Counted from the stretch's first letter, positions 26,827-35,968 are shown. The stretch: 64,000 nt of DNA from Myxococcales bacterium (GCA_012517325.1 JAAYVF010000008.1:97482-161481); one strand, 5' to 3'. Numbers and translations: made by a program. The notes: generated from the letters alone by a model not told the origin.

Positions 26827-28776
26827 CTATTTTTCCGGCGTCGCCGCGCCCGCCTTGCCCTTGAGCACGACGACCGCGATCACGCCGACCAACGCCAACA
26901 ACGCGATCACCGACAGCGCGCTCGCCACCGCGTCGGACACCGGCACCGCCGGCAGTTCGATTTTCAAAAAGATGAAGAACGCGATGATGATGCCCATCAG
27001 CGATTCGCCGGCGATCAGGCCCGAGCCGAAGAGGACGCCGCGGTGCTCGGCTTCCTTTTCGCGCTCCCGGCCGACGATTTTGGCGATCGCCGCCGCCGCG
27101 ACACCGCCCAGTAGAATCGGCCACGACAGCGACCACGGCAGGTAAATGCCGACCGCGACCGGCATCACGTAGGTGCGGAACGAGCTGTTGCGGCGTTTGA
27201 GGATCTCGTCGCAAACAACCAGCGCCAGGCCGACGACGACGCCGAGGCCGACCATGCCCCAGGGCATCGTGTTGTCCGCGCCGAACATCGCCTTGGTGAT
27301 GCTGGCGAACAGGTTGGCTTGCGGCGCCTTCAGAAAGTCGACGCCTTCCTTCACCCGGATGCCGATGCCGTAGCTGGCGTGCAGCACCGTGAGGATCGGC
27401 GCGATGATGAACGACGCCACCACCGAGCCGATGATCATGCCCCACTGCTGCGACGCGGGGGTCGCGCCGACCAGGTGGCCGGTCTTGAGGTCCTGGCTGA
27501 CGTCGCCGGCCGTGCAGGCGGCGCAGCAGACCACGCCGGCCACGCCCAGCACCGCGAGGATGCCGGCGTCGCCGCGCATGCCGAACACCAAGAGCAACGC
27601 CGAGGCGAAGAGCAGCGTGCTGATCGTCATGCCCGACACCGGGTTGTTGGAGCTGCCGACCAGTCCGACGATGTAGCTCGACACCGCCACGAAGAAGAAC
27701 GAGGCGATGATCATCGCCACGCCCGCCACCGAGCCGATCGACAGGCTGCCGGTCAGGAAAATGTACAGCACGAAAATCAAGACGCTGATGGCGATCAGCA
27801 AGGGCAGAATCACGCCGAGGTGGACGTCCCGGTCGGTGCGCAACCGGGCCGGGGCCTGCCCCTTGGCGCTCTGGTAGCCGGCGACGGCCCCTTGAATGCC
27901 CTTCACGATACCCTGGCGGACGCTGACGATCGACGAGAGGCCGGCGACGATCATCGCGCCGACGCCGATGAAGCGGATCTGCGTGCTCCAGGTGCCGTAC
28001 ATCGTATCGAGCACGCTGTCGGGCCCCGCCGGATAGCCGTTGAACAGGTAGAAGCCCGGAATCATTATCAGCCAGCCCAACGCGCCGCCGAGAAAGATCA
28101 ACAGCGACACGTTGAAGCCGATGATGTAGCCCACCGCGACCAGCGCCGGCGAGATGTCGCCGCCGAAGTACACCGCGCTACGGCCCGCCCGGAACGCGCC
28201 CTCGACCGTGCCCTTGAGCAGCCGCACGCCGGCGATGAAGAACTTGAACACCATGCCCAGACCGATCGCCGAGACGACGTACCACACGCCGCTGCCGCCG
28301 CGCTCGCCGACCTCGAGCACCTCGGCGCAGGCCACGCCCTCGGGGAACTTCAGCTCCTTTTCCTCGACGATCAGCGCCCGACGCAGCGGGATCATGAACA
28401 GCACGCCCAGCACGCCGCCGAGCACCGCGATCAGCGTCGTCTCCCAATACTTGAACTCGGACCAGACCCCTGTGATGACCAGCGCCGGCACGGTGAAGAT
28501 GATGCCCGCCGCGACGCTCTGCCCGGCGGAAGCGATCGTCTGCACCAGGTTGTTTTCGAGGATGGTGCCGCGCCGCAAAATGCCGCGCAGGATGCCCATC
28601 GAAATCACCGCCGCCGGAATCGACGCCGAAACCGTCATCCCGGCGTACAAGCCGAGGTAGGTGTTGGCCGCCGCCATCAGCAGCGCCAGGACCACGCCCA
28701 GGGCGACGGCCTTGGGGGTGAATTCGGGCAATGTTTTTTCCGCGGGAACGTAGGGGACGAACGGTTTGTCGGCCAT
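26827..28776 (-). CDS. OPT-family oligopeptide/metal-chelate transporter
   Basis: This is a 649-residue polytopic inner-membrane protein. The frame reaches 28782 through a GTG, but GGAGG sits five bases before the ATG at 28774-28776, which I take as the start. Features of the OPT family: 'GVVLALLMAAANTYLGLYAGM' near the N-terminus, cut here by 'VSASIPAAVISMGILR', and the central 'SSNNPVSGMT' signature. About sixteen hydrophobic segments are seen. OPT proteins import small peptides or metal-chelate conjugates by proton symport; the bacterial branch has few tested members. No substrate gene is adjacent. Confidence 0.93.
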   Translation of the reverse strand: MADKPFVPYVPAEKTLPEFTPKAVALGVVLALLMAAANTYLGLYAGMTVSASIPAAVISMGILRGILRRGTILENNLVQTIASAGQSVAAGIIFTVPALVITGVWSEFKYWETTLIAVLGGVLGVLFMIPLRRALIVEEKELKFPEGVACAEVLEVGERGGSGVWYVVSAIGLGMVFKFFIAGVRLLKGTVEGAFRAGRSAVYFGGDISPALVAVGYIIGFNVSLLIFLGGALGWLIMIPGFYLFNGYPAGPDSVLDTMYGTWSTQIRFIGVGAMIVAGLSSIVSVRQGIVKGIQGAVAGYQSAKGQAPARLRTDRDVHLGVILPLLIAISVLIFVLYIFLTGSLSIGSVAGVAMIIASFFFVAVSSYIVGLVGSSNNPVSGMTISTLLFASALLLVFGMRGDAGILAVLGVAGVVCCAACTAGDVSQDLKTGHLVGATPASQQWGMIIGSVVASFIIAPILTVLHASYGIGIRVKEGVDFLKAPQANLFASITKAMFGADNTMPWGMVGLGVVVGLALVVCDEILKRRNSSFRTYVMPVAVGIYLPWSLSWPILLGGVAAAAIAKIVGREREKEAEHRGVLFGSGLIAGESLMGIIIAFFIFLKIELPAVPVSDAVASALSVIALLALVGVIAVVVLKGKAGAATPEK

Positions 28777-28884
28777 GGACACCTCCGGACGAACGACCGA
28801 AAAGTAGCGGTGCGAATGTCGTTGTTATAGCACAACGCCGCGTTGCGGGCAGCCGGCGGCGCGGCGCAAAAAAGCGAACGGGGT

Positions 28885-29826
28885 TTATTCGGCCGGCGGC
28901 GGGGCGGCGACGGGACGCGGTTTGATTTCGCGGATGAAGCGCAGGACGGCTTCGCCGGCGATGTCGCCGGAGACATTGAGGTGGTCGAACAGGGTTTTAT
29001 GCGTTCGGCCCTTGATGTCCAATACCTCGACGGGGTCGCCGGCGCGGCGCAGCGCTTCAACCAGCGCCTCGTTTTGTTCCCGCCGCACCAGGTGGTCGCC
29101 CCGGCCGCGCAGAAGCAAAAACGGCGGCATACCAGGCCGGGCGAAGACGACCGGCGAGATCGCGGCGCGGCGCGCGGGGTCCGTGCCGAACGTCTCATCG
29201 GCGATCTTCCGGTTGATGCGCGTCAGGCGGTTCGGATCGTCGCGCAGATCGAACATGCCGGCCAGGGCGATGACGCCGGCGGGCACCGACGCCGGAACGC
29301 CCAGTTCGTCGAGGTAGCGCCGGTCGGCGGTGACCAGCGCCGCCAGGTGGCCGCCCGCGCTGTGGCCCACCAGCACAATCCGCTCCGGATCGCCGCCGTA
29401 TTCGTCGATGTGGCGAAACACCCAGTCGATGCCGTGCGCCACGTCCCACGGCTGTTCGGTCGGCGGCACGGCCGGCACGAGCCGATAGTCCAGCGGCACC
29501 GCCAGAACCCCGCGCGCGGCCAGCCACTCGGCATTTTGCACCAGCGGCGCTTCCTGGCGATAACCGCTGGTCCAGCCGCCGCCGTGCAGCAAAATCGCCA
29601 CCGGCGCCCGCACTTGTCCCTCCGGCGCCAAAACGGCCAGCGAATTTTTTTCGAGATCGGCGCCCGCGCCGAGAAAATAGACGAGATTGTCGTGGCGCAC
29701 GATTTGAAAGGTCGCCGGCGTGGCCGCGCCGGTTTGATCCAAACCGCCGTACCACCAATAGGCATAGCCGCCGGCCATCGCCGCGAGGAACAAAAGAACC
29801 GCGAGGAAAAGCAGTCGAGTTTTCAC
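28885..29826 (-). CDS. Membrane-anchored alpha/beta-hydrolase (carboxylesterase type), copy 1
   Basis: This is a 313-residue protein with an N-terminal signal/anchor (LLFLAVLLFLAAMAGGYAY). The catalytic features are complete: oxyanion HGGGW (81-85), nucleophile elbow GHSAG (Ser156), Asp244 in 'GRGDHLV' and His276 in 'GRTHKTLF'. 'GGDPERIVLVGHSAGGH' is typical of the hormone-sensitive-lipase/BD-FAE esterase group, which cleaves acyl esters of small or carbohydrate substrates. It probably acts on the periplasmic side. A close copy lies immediately upstream in the same direction, separated by about 150 bases, so a recent tandem duplication is likely. Confidence 0.92.
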   Translation of the reverse strand: MKTRLLFLAVLLFLAAMAGGYAYWWYGGLDQTGAATPATFQIVRHDNLVYFLGAGADLEKNSLAVLAPEGQVRAPVAILLHGGGWTSGYRQEAPLVQNAEWLAARGVLAVPLDYRLVPAVPPTEQPWDVAHGIDWVFRHIDEYGGDPERIVLVGHSAGGHLAALVTADRRYLDELGVPASVPAGVIALAGMFDLRDDPNRLTRINRKIADETFGTDPARRAAISPVVFARPGMPPFLLLRGRGDHLVRREQNEALVEALRRAGDPVEVLDIKGRTHKTLFDHLNVSGDIAGEAVLRFIREIKPRPVAAPPPAE

Positions 29827-29973
29827 ACCGGTCTCCCGGTCATCCTCAAAAACATATCGCCGAAAACCCGATTGCCTGCGAAGAATAGCAGAGAAAAGGA
29901 ACCAATAACAATCCGGAGAACTGCGCGGGAATTCACCCGGCGCCCGAACGGCCGGCGCGGCGCGGGACGATGC

Positions 29974-30915
29974 CTATTCGGTCGTCGCGGGAAGCGGTTC
30001 GCCGCGCGGTTTGATCTCGCGGATGAACTTCAGAGACGCCTCGGCCGTCGCGTCGCCGGGTTCGGTCATCTCGTGAAAAAGCGTGACATGCCCCCGCCCG
30101 TTGACGAGCCTGACCTCCACGGAACCGCCCGCCGCGCGGACGGCCGCCGCCATTTCCTCGGCCTGATAAGCCGGCACCAGGTGATCGCCCTTGCCCCGCA
30201 TAATCAGAAACGGCGGGACGCCGGGTTTGACGAACAGCACCGGCGACAATTTGGCGCGGCGCTCGGGATCGGTGCCGAACACGAACAGGACCAGGCGTCG
30301 GGCGACCGAACTCGCCGGTTCGGGACCGTCGCGCAGATCGAACGCATTGGACAAGGCGATGACGCCGGCCGGTACGCCGGTCGGCGCCCCCAGTTCATCG
30401 AGGTAGCTCCGGTCGCAAGTGACCACCGATGCCAAATGGCCGCCGGCGCTGTGGCCGAGCAACACGATCCGCGCCGGATCGCCGCCGTACTCGTCGACAT
30501 GCCGGTAGATCCAGTTGATGCCGTGCGCCACGTCCCACGGCTGTTCGGTGGGCGGCACGTTGGGCACCAGCCGGTATCCCAGCGTGACGGCCAGCACGCC
30601 GCGTTGGGCCAACCACTCGGCGATGCCTTCGATCGCCGTGATCCGGCGATGCCCGCCGGTCCAGGCGCCGCCGTGCAGCAGGATCGCCACCGGCGCGCGA
30701 ACCTGATTTTCCGGGGCGAATATTTTCAGGCTGTTGCGCTCGGGATCGGCTCCCGCGCCGTTGAAATAAACCAGGTTGTCGTGGTGCACGACACGGCAGG
30801 TCGCCGGGGTGGCCGGCACCGTCTCGGCAAACCCGCCAACCCAATCATAAATAAAACCGGCGGTTCCCAGGAGCAGCACCAGCAGCACGATCAGGACGAT
30901 GTATCGTTTTTTCAA
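29974..30915 (-). CDS. Membrane-anchored alpha/beta-hydrolase (carboxylesterase type), copy 2
   Basis: This is a 313-residue protein, the same length as the copy at 28885 and aligning with it without gaps through the nucleophile (HGGAW 81-85; GHSAG, Ser156; 'GKGDHLV'; 'GRGHVTLF'). The start is TTG at 30913-30915: it overlaps the TGA of the upstream tatA-like gene as TTGA, and no better in-frame start exists. An N-terminal hydrophobic anchor (IVLIVLLVLLLGTAGFIY) points to an exported or membrane-tethered enzyme. The two copies differ most in the first 40 residues and in the loops after the acidic residue, so their substrates may have diverged. Confidence 0.9.
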   Translation of the reverse strand: MKKRYIVLIVLLVLLLGTAGFIYDWVGGFAETVPATPATCRVVHHDNLVYFNGAGADPERNSLKIFAPENQVRAPVAILLHGGAWTGGHRRITAIEGIAEWLAQRGVLAVTLGYRLVPNVPPTEQPWDVAHGINWIYRHVDEYGGDPARIVLLGHSAGGHLASVVTCDRSYLDELGAPTGVPAGVIALSNAFDLRDGPEPASSVARRLVLFVFGTDPERRAKLSPVLFVKPGVPPFLIMRGKGDHLVPAYQAEEMAAAVRAAGGSVEVRLVNGRGHVTLFHEMTEPGDATAEASLKFIREIKPRGEPLPATTE

Positions 30916-31175
30916 AGCGGCCGCTCCGGGTGATCGGAATTTTCCGGCGGTTTGGCGGGATTATTCGGCGATTCGCCCGGTTTGGTTTCCTCGATGTCGA
31001 TGATTTTGACCCAATTGGCCGGTCGCTTGACGTCCTGAACCTTCCGGTCGACGTCGCGGTAAACGCGGTAGGCCTGACCGGCCTTCCGCGCCGCGGCGGG
31101 CAGCCGGCCGGCGGCGAACAGCACCAGAATCAGAATGGCGATAATCAGGATTTCGCCGGCGCCCAAACCGAACAT
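30912..31175 (-). CDS. tatA: TatA/TatE-like twin-arginine translocase subunit
   Basis: This is an 87-residue protein. The frame reaches 31187 (GTG), but GGAGG lies six bases before the ATG at 31173-31175. The N-terminus 'MFGLGAGEILIIAILILVLF' is the short membrane helix with the FG of TatA, then an 'AAGRLPAAARKAGQAYR' amphipathic helix and a polar tail. The family moves folded, often cofactor-bearing proteins across the inner membrane with TatC. The LGP/FGP hinge is replaced by 'AAGRLP', and no tatC is nearby. Its stop overlaps the TTG start of the following esterase gene. Confidence 0.85.
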   Translation of the reverse strand: MFGLGAGEILIIAILILVLFAAGRLPAAARKAGQAYRVYRDVDRKVQDVKRPANWVKIIDIEETKPGESPNNPAKPPENSDHPERPL

Positions 31176-31254
31176 GCTTTCCTCCACGGGTCGGCCGGAT
31201 CATAGCACGTTTGCCCATTGGCGACAGCCCGGCGAGCCGCTATCATGACCCGCC

Positions 31255-32340
31255 GTGAAACACTTTTTCGCCGTCTGCCTGTCCTTGCTTTGCTGGTTGA
31301 CCGTCGCCGCCGCCCAGGAACCCGCGGTCTGGCGCGACGACGGCGACCCGCGCTCGCTGCTGCTGGCGCTGGACCGACAGGAAAAATATCTCAATCACCT
31401 CCCGCAGACCTCGCTCAAACTGGGCGAACGGCGGGTGACGAAGGCGCACGCGCTGGCCACGGTGCGCGAACTGCGCCGGCTGGTGCTCGCCAAATTCGGC
31501 CAACCGGATTTCGGCGCGGAACTGGCCCGGCGTTTTGAAATCGTCGTCGTCAGCCGTCAGGCGCTCTTCACCGCCTACCACTCACCCGTGCTGCGCGTCA
31601 GCGAACGGCGCACCGACGCCTACCCGGTGCCGATTCTGGGCCTGCCGCGCGATCTGACGACCAGCCAGGGCAAGGTCTACCGGCGCGTCGGCGAGCGGCT
31701 GGTTCCGGCGCCGACCCGGGCACAGATCATGGACGGCGCCTACGATGCGGCCCAACTGGCGGTCGCCTGGACGAACGATCCCGTCGACTACTATTACACG
31801 CAGATCCAAGGCGGCGCGGTGCTGGTCTATCCCGACGGCCGCCGCCGCTCGCTGCTGTTCGCCGGCCACAACGGCTACAATTACGTCTCCATGGAAGCGT
31901 CCGCGCTACGCGAGATACCCGAGGCCGAGCGCCCCGGCGGCTACCTGGGCCTGCGCGATTATTTCCGGCGCCGGCCGGCGGCCGCCGACCACTATTTCCG
32001 CCTCAATCCGCGCTTCATCTTCTTCCGCGTCGGCGACGAACCGCCGGCGGGCATGGCGCGCCTGCCCCTCACCCCGAAGCGGTCCATCGCCACCGACAAA
32101 CGCTATTACAGCGCCGGGTTGATGGCACTGATTTCGTTTCCCGAACCGGCCCGCCAGCCCGACGGCACGCCCGAGCAGCGGCCGGTGCAGTATCTCGTCG
32201 CCGACGCCGACACCGGTGCGGCCATCACCGGTCCGGATCGCGTGGATTTCTACTTCGGCGAAGGTTCCGCCACCGAGTTGTTCGCCACGGGGTTGAAAAA
32301 CCAGGGCACGCTGGCCTACGTGTTGCTCCGTCAGCAATAA
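31255..32340 (+). CDS. mltA: MltA-type lytic murein transglycosylase
   Basis: This is a 361-residue exported protein that cleaves the glycan strands of peptidoglycan with formation of 1,6-anhydromuramic acid. It starts with GTG at 31255; the signal peptide is 'FAVCLSLLCWLTVAAA', whose Cys is not in a clear lipobox, so it may be soluble in the periplasm. The MltA domain is marked by 'FTAYHSPVLRVSERRT', 'YYYTQIQGGAVLVYPDG' and 'NPRFIFFRV'. The C-terminal 3D domain has 'YLVADADTGAAITGPDRVDFYFG' (shown here split: YLVADADTG, PDRVDFYFG), which includes the conserved catalytic-site Asp residues. It is divergent from the tatA-like gene. Confidence 0.92.
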   Translation: MKHFFAVCLSLLCWLTVAAAQEPAVWRDDGDPRSLLLALDRQEKYLNHLPQTSLKLGERRVTKAHALATVRELRRLVLAKFGQPDFGAELARRFEIVVVSRQALFTAYHSPVLRVSERRTDAYPVPILGLPRDLTTSQGKVYRRVGERLVPAPTRAQIMDGAYDAAQLAVAWTNDPVDYYYTQIQGGAVLVYPDGRRRSLLFAGHNGYNYVSMEASALREIPEAERPGGYLGLRDYFRRRPAAADHYFRLNPRFIFFRVGDEPPAGMARLPLTPKRSIATDKRYYSAGLMALISFPEPARQPDGTPEQRPVQYLVADADTGAAITGPDRVDFYFGEGSATELFATGLKNQGTLAYVLLRQQ

Positions 32341-32353
32341 ATCCGCCCTTCGA

Positions 32354-32382
32354 TTGACTCCGACCGGCCGGTATACCAAAAT
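32354..32382 (+). promoter_or_regulatory. Promoter candidate for the acidic-linker lipoprotein
   Basis: TTGACT (32354-32359), 17 bases, CAAAAT (32377-32382), ending 20 bases before the ATG at 32403; AGGGAGG lies between. The leader would be short. Confidence 0.5.
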
Positions 32383-32402
32383 AATCGGTCAGGGAGGTTC
32401 GC

Positions 32403-33701
32403 ATGAAAACTTCTCACGTCAAACTGTCGATTGCCTTGCTGTTGTGCCTCGCCTTTCTGTCGCCGCTGGCCGGTTGCAGCAACTCCGGCGACGAGGAAAC
32501 GGCTTCGCGCCTTCCCGCCGACGACGATGACGACAACGGGTCCCTCTCGGACGATGACGACAACGACGACAATGACGACAACGACGACAACGACACCGTC
32601 GATGACGACGACGACAACGACACGTCCGACGATGACGACGACGACAACGACGACAACGACGACAACGATGACAACGACGACAACGACGACGACACGGCGC
32701 CGGTGCCGCCGGCGATGATCGTCGACGAGGACGCCAAGGGGTACACCGATCTGGCTCTCGACTCGCTGTTGCGGCCGCACGTCGCCTACTTCGCCAACAA
32801 GTTGAAACACGCTTTCTGGTCCGGCACCGCCTGGACGCTGGAGACCGTCGACAACTCCAGCCTGAAAACCGGCTATTACGCCGCCATCACCATGGATGAA
32901 ACCGGCGAACAACCCGCCATCGCCTACCAGGACGGAACGGCGGAAACCTTGAAGTTCGCCGAAATCACCGCCAAGGGCTGGTCGCTGGCCACGGTGGACA
33001 GCGGCGCGGCGGTAGGCGAATGGTGCGATGTGGCGATCTGCGACGACGGCGCGGTGTACATCAGCTATCACGACGCCGACAACGGCGATTTGAAGGTCGC
33101 CTATCGCGCGACGGACACCTGGAGCATCGAGGTGGTCGAGGACGGCGAGGACACCGGGCTGTACACCTCGCTTGCCGTCGATGCGACGTGCGGGGTGTCG
33201 TTGAGTTATTACGATGCCGTCGCGGCCAGCCTCAAGGTGGCTTCGGGCGGTTTCGGCGATTGGAACATCGAAACGGTGGACGAGCCCCTGGTGGTCGGCG
33301 ACGATCGCGGGCGGTGGACTTCACTGGCGCTCGACGGTTCGGGCGGCCAGCACGTCGCCTATCAGGACGCGGCCCTGCTGGATTTGAAATACGCGGCGAA
33401 CACCGGCAGCGGTTGGACGCTGACCACGGTGGACGGGGTGGGCAACAAAGGCGCCGACGCGTGCCTGGTGCTGGACGGGAGCGGATATCCGCAAATCGTC
33501 TACCAGGACGGCAGCAACCTGTCGCTGCTGCTTGCCGCGTGGGACGGCTCGGCCTGGAACAAGGAAACGCTGCTGGACGGCAACGATTACGCGGGCAGCT
33601 TCGGGTTCTATCTGGGCTGCGGCTGGCGTCCCTCCGGCGTCGTCGTCAGCCACTATTACCCCTTGGAGAGCGAGTTGTTGATCTATCCCGAATTCGAGTA
33701 A
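32403..33701 (+). CDS. Lipoprotein with long Asp/Asn-rich linker and propeller-like repeats
   Basis: This is a 432-residue protein. The lipobox is LAGC (about residues 22-25). Residues about 38-98 are almost only Asp and Asn with a few Ser/Thr, an acidic flexible spacer that may bind calcium or hold the domain off the membrane. The rest is built of about six repeats of roughly 50 residues with a Tyr-Asp/Gly pattern ('HVAYFANKLKHAFW', 'AIAYQDGTAETLKFAEI', 'YISYHDADNGDLKVAYR', 'HVAYQDAALLDLKYAAN', 'QIVYQDGSNLSLLLAAW'), which is how beta-propellers of the sialidase-like kind look. Function is unknown. The DNA for the linker is a simple GACGAC/AAC repeat. Confidence 0.85.
   Translation: MKTSHVKLSIALLLCLAFLSPLAGCSNSGDEETASRLPADDDDDNGSLSDDDDNDDNDDNDDNDTVDDDDDNDTSDDDDDDNDDNDDNDDNDDNDDDTAPVPPAMIVDEDAKGYTDLALDSLLRPHVAYFANKLKHAFWSGTAWTLETVDNSSLKTGYYAAITMDETGEQPAIAYQDGTAETLKFAEITAKGWSLATVDSGAAVGEWCDVAICDDGAVYISYHDADNGDLKVAYRATDTWSIEVVEDGEDTGLYTSLAVDATCGVSLSYYDAVAASLKVASGGFGDWNIETVDEPLVVGDDRGRWTSLALDGSGGQHVAYQDAALLDLKYAANTGSGWTLTTVDGVGNKGADACLVLDGSGYPQIVYQDGSNLSLLLAAWDGSAWNKETLLDGNDYAGSFGFYLGCGWRPSGVVVSHYYPLESELLIYPEFE
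32515..32698 (+). repeat. Coding low-complexity repeat (GACGACAAC/GATGAC units)
   Basis: Imperfect 9-base units of GACGACAAY, mixed with GATGAC, encode the Asp/Asn linker. The purine-rich repeat could vary in length by slippage. Shorter runs with the same wording occur in the lipoprotein genes at 34839 (about 34914-35027) and 45158 (about 46752-46866). Confidence 0.85.
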
Positions 33702-33775
33702 GCGGCCCCTTGACAGCAAGGCCTCGTCGGATTTTGGATAGAAAACGCATTTCCGCGCGGGCACAAGGAGTCTCC

Positions 33776-34672
33776 ATGAAGCGCGCCAAGCAAGGTTGCG
33801 TGAAAAGCTTCGACGGCACCCTGATCCGGTACGAGAGCCGCGGCGAGGGCTTGCCGTTCATCCTGATCGACGGCATCGGCTGCAACGGCTACGTCTGGAA
33901 ATACGTCTGGCAACACTTTCTGCCCGCCCATCGCCTGGTGCACGTGCATTATCGCGGCCACGGCACGAGCGATATGCCGAAAAACACCAACAACCTGACG
34001 ATCGAAAACCTGGCCGACGACATCGCCTGCGTGATGGACGACGACGAAATCGACCGCGCCGTGCTGATCGGCCACTCGATGGGCTGCCAGGTGATCCTGG
34101 AGTTCGCCCGCCGTCACCCGCAACGCTGCCAGGGCCTGGTGCCGATGTGCGGCAGCTACGGCCTGCCGCTCCGCACGTTTCACGACAACCGCATGCTCGA
34201 CACGCTGTTCCCCTATCTGTACCCGCTTTTCGTGTTGACCCCCTGGGTGCCGGAAGCGGTCTGGCGGCGGCTCGTACCGACTCGGTTGGCTTACGAAATC
34301 GCCACGCATTTCGAAATCAACGGCCGGATGATCAAACACGACGATTTCATGCCGTACCTCGAGTTCATCGGCGGCATCGACCTGCGAATGTTCGCCAAGA
34401 TGCTCGATTTCGCCTCGCGTCACACGACCGAGGATTTTCTGCCGCACCTGACCGTGCCCGTGCTCATCGTGGCCGGCGAAAAAGACACGTTCACCCCCGG
34501 GTGGCTGTCGGAAAAAATGCGGGAACTGATTCCCAACGCCGAATTGCTGATGGTGCCGCAAGGCAGCCACACCGCCCCGATCGAGATGCCCCAACTGGTC
34601 AACCTGCGTCTGGAACGCTGGGTGCTCGATCATTTCGGCCGGCAAGCCGAAAGCAACGCCGCCAACGGCTGA
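33776..34672 (+). CDS. Alpha/beta-hydrolase
   Basis: This is a 298-residue cytoplasmic protein. The ATG at 33776 follows ACAAGGAGTCTCC; the longer frame upstream is not used. The canonical fold signs are 'FILIDGIGCNG' (oxyanion strand), 'HYRGHGTSDMPKN', the nucleophile elbow GHSMG (Ser about 103), the acid in 'VAGEKDTFTPGW' and the His in 'PQGSHTAPIEM'. It resembles the group that includes C-C hydrolases, haloalkane dehalogenase-like enzymes and simple esterases; a Ser nucleophile excludes dehalogenases. The substrate cannot be told. It stands alone between two lipoprotein genes. Confidence 0.9.
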   Translation: MKRAKQGCVKSFDGTLIRYESRGEGLPFILIDGIGCNGYVWKYVWQHFLPAHRLVHVHYRGHGTSDMPKNTNNLTIENLADDIACVMDDDEIDRAVLIGHSMGCQVILEFARRHPQRCQGLVPMCGSYGLPLRTFHDNRMLDTLFPYLYPLFVLTPWVPEAVWRRLVPTRLAYEIATHFEINGRMIKHDDFMPYLEFIGGIDLRMFAKMLDFASRHTTEDFLPHLTVPVLIVAGEKDTFTPGWLSEKMRELIPNAELLMVPQGSHTAPIEMPQLVNLRLERWVLDHFGRQAESNAANG

Positions 34673-34753
34673 CGGGGGCTCCTTCCGGATTTTCCAGCGA
34701 AAAAAATTTGCCGGTTTTCCAGCTTCGGCGAGGAAGGCCTCTTTATGCTTTCA

Positions 34754-34782
34754 TTGACATAATAGCTTCGATTTCCCATAAT
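34754..34782 (+). promoter_or_regulatory. Strong sigma70-type promoter for the repeat-domain lipoprotein
   Basis: TTGACA (34754-34759), exactly 17 bases, CATAAT (34777-34782). This is the best promoter match in the window. The leader would be about 50 nt; AGGAGG lies at 34824-34829. Confidence 0.75.
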
Positions 34783-34838
34783 ACGGGCGTTTCCATGCAT
34801 ACGAAAACTGTTCCATTCCAATCAGGAGGTTTGTGGTG

Positions 34839-35876
34839 ATGAATCAGAAAGGGAATTTGTGGTGGCTCTGGCTCTTGGTGGCCGTGCTGGCTTGTGGTTT
34901 CCTTGCAGCCGCCTGCGGTGACGACGACGACGATGACAACGACGACGCGGCCGACGACGACACCGCCGATGACGACGCGGCCGACGATGACGCGGCCGAT
35001 GACGATGACGACAATGACGACGCGACCTGGCCGGGCGCCCAGACGGTCACCATCGTGACCCCGGACGGCGACCAGACTGTCTCGTTGACCGGTCTGCCGA
35101 TGACCGAATACACCGATCCGGACTCCGGTGATACGTATCCGGCCGTCGCGGTCCAGGACGTGGTCGACCTGGCTTTCGCGGCTAAGGATTTCGATCCGGC
35201 CGATTACAAATACAATTTTATCGCCACCGATGATTACGACGTACTGTCCAAGAAACTCGACGGCGATTATCGCCCGCTTCCCTCCTACGACAATCTGGCC
35301 CTGGGCTGGTTCATCGAGTACGACGAAACCGGCGAGAAATACACCGACATCGAAATCGTTTGGGATGCCAGCCTGGGATTCGAAAGCTTCCTGGGCGCGA
35401 AAATGATGGACGGCGGCACGGTCGAAATGGTGGAAAACGTGCTGTTCGATCAGGACGTGTACATCACCGTCGAATGGGCCGAGGTTCCGACCAAGGCCGA
35501 AGTCAACCTGAACGGTCTGCCGGCGTTCGACAGCGAGGGCGAACTGGCCGTGCCGTTGCACCTGGTGATCGCCGAGGCCGCGCTGGAAAACTGGAATCCG
35601 AAAGAACAGTCCTACGCCTTCAATTTCATCGCCAGCGATGATTACAGCCTCCTCGAACACGTCGAGGGTGAAGGCGGCACCGTGCTCGATCTGCCGTATT
35701 GGCTCGACTATGAAAACGGCAAGGACGTCCATGCCGGTTGGATCAAGAACACCGAAGAGGACGGCTACCGGATTTTCTGGGACGAGGCGACCGGCTTCCC
35801 CGGCTCCTACAGCATGAGCCTGATGGACGGTGGCACGATCCAGACCTTCGACATCACGGACCTGCTGCCCGAATAA
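34839..35876 (+). CDS. Lipoprotein with acidic linker and two copies of an unnamed domain
   Basis: This is a 345-residue protein. AGGAGG at 34824-34829 could serve the GTG at 34836 or the ATG at 34839; I chose ATG. The lipobox is LAAAC, followed by a run of Asp/Asn/Ala to about residue 65. Two copies of one domain follow (about 70-200 and 205-345): 'SLTGLP', 'AVAVQDVVDLAF', 'DYKYNFIATDDYD', 'LALGWFIEYDET', 'FLGAKMMDGGTVE' in the first and 'NLNGLPAF', 'YAFNFIASDDYS', 'DVHAGWIKNTEED', 'YSMSLMDGGTIQ' in the second. The same domain recurs at 39734-42190 and 42207-42713. I do not know the family. A strong promoter and terminator make this a single-gene unit. Confidence 0.85.
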   Translation: MNQKGNLWWLWLLVAVLACGFLAAACGDDDDDDNDDAADDDTADDDAADDDAADDDDDNDDATWPGAQTVTIVTPDGDQTVSLTGLPMTEYTDPDSGDTYPAVAVQDVVDLAFAAKDFDPADYKYNFIATDDYDVLSKKLDGDYRPLPSYDNLALGWFIEYDETGEKYTDIEIVWDASLGFESFLGAKMMDGGTVEMVENVLFDQDVYITVEWAEVPTKAEVNLNGLPAFDSEGELAVPLHLVIAEAALENWNPKEQSYAFNFIASDDYSLLEHVEGEGGTVLDLPYWLDYENGKDVHAGWIKNTEEDGYRIFWDEATGFPGSYSMSLMDGGTIQTFDITDLLPE

Positions 35877-35909
35877 GTTTTATACGTTATCGTCCTTCAC
35901 TAGTAGAAA

Positions 35910-35936
35910 GGCGGCCCCGCGGGGCCGCCTGTTTGT
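35910..35936 (+). terminator. Terminator after the repeat-domain lipoprotein
   Basis: GGCGGCCCC and GGGGCCGCC form a perfect hairpin (35910-35929) followed by TGTTTGT. Confidence 0.8.
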
Positions 35937-35968
35937 CCGAAAAATTAGGTAGTTTCTGTAAAAAGTCT

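Noticed and set aside
27319..28830. A 503-codon open frame opposite the OPT transporter
   Set aside because: A shadow frame rich in Arg, His and Asp that mirrors the membrane-protein codons.
32515..32698. Non-coding minisatellite
   Set aside because: It is in frame within a lipoprotein gene with lipobox and downstream domain, so it is coding.
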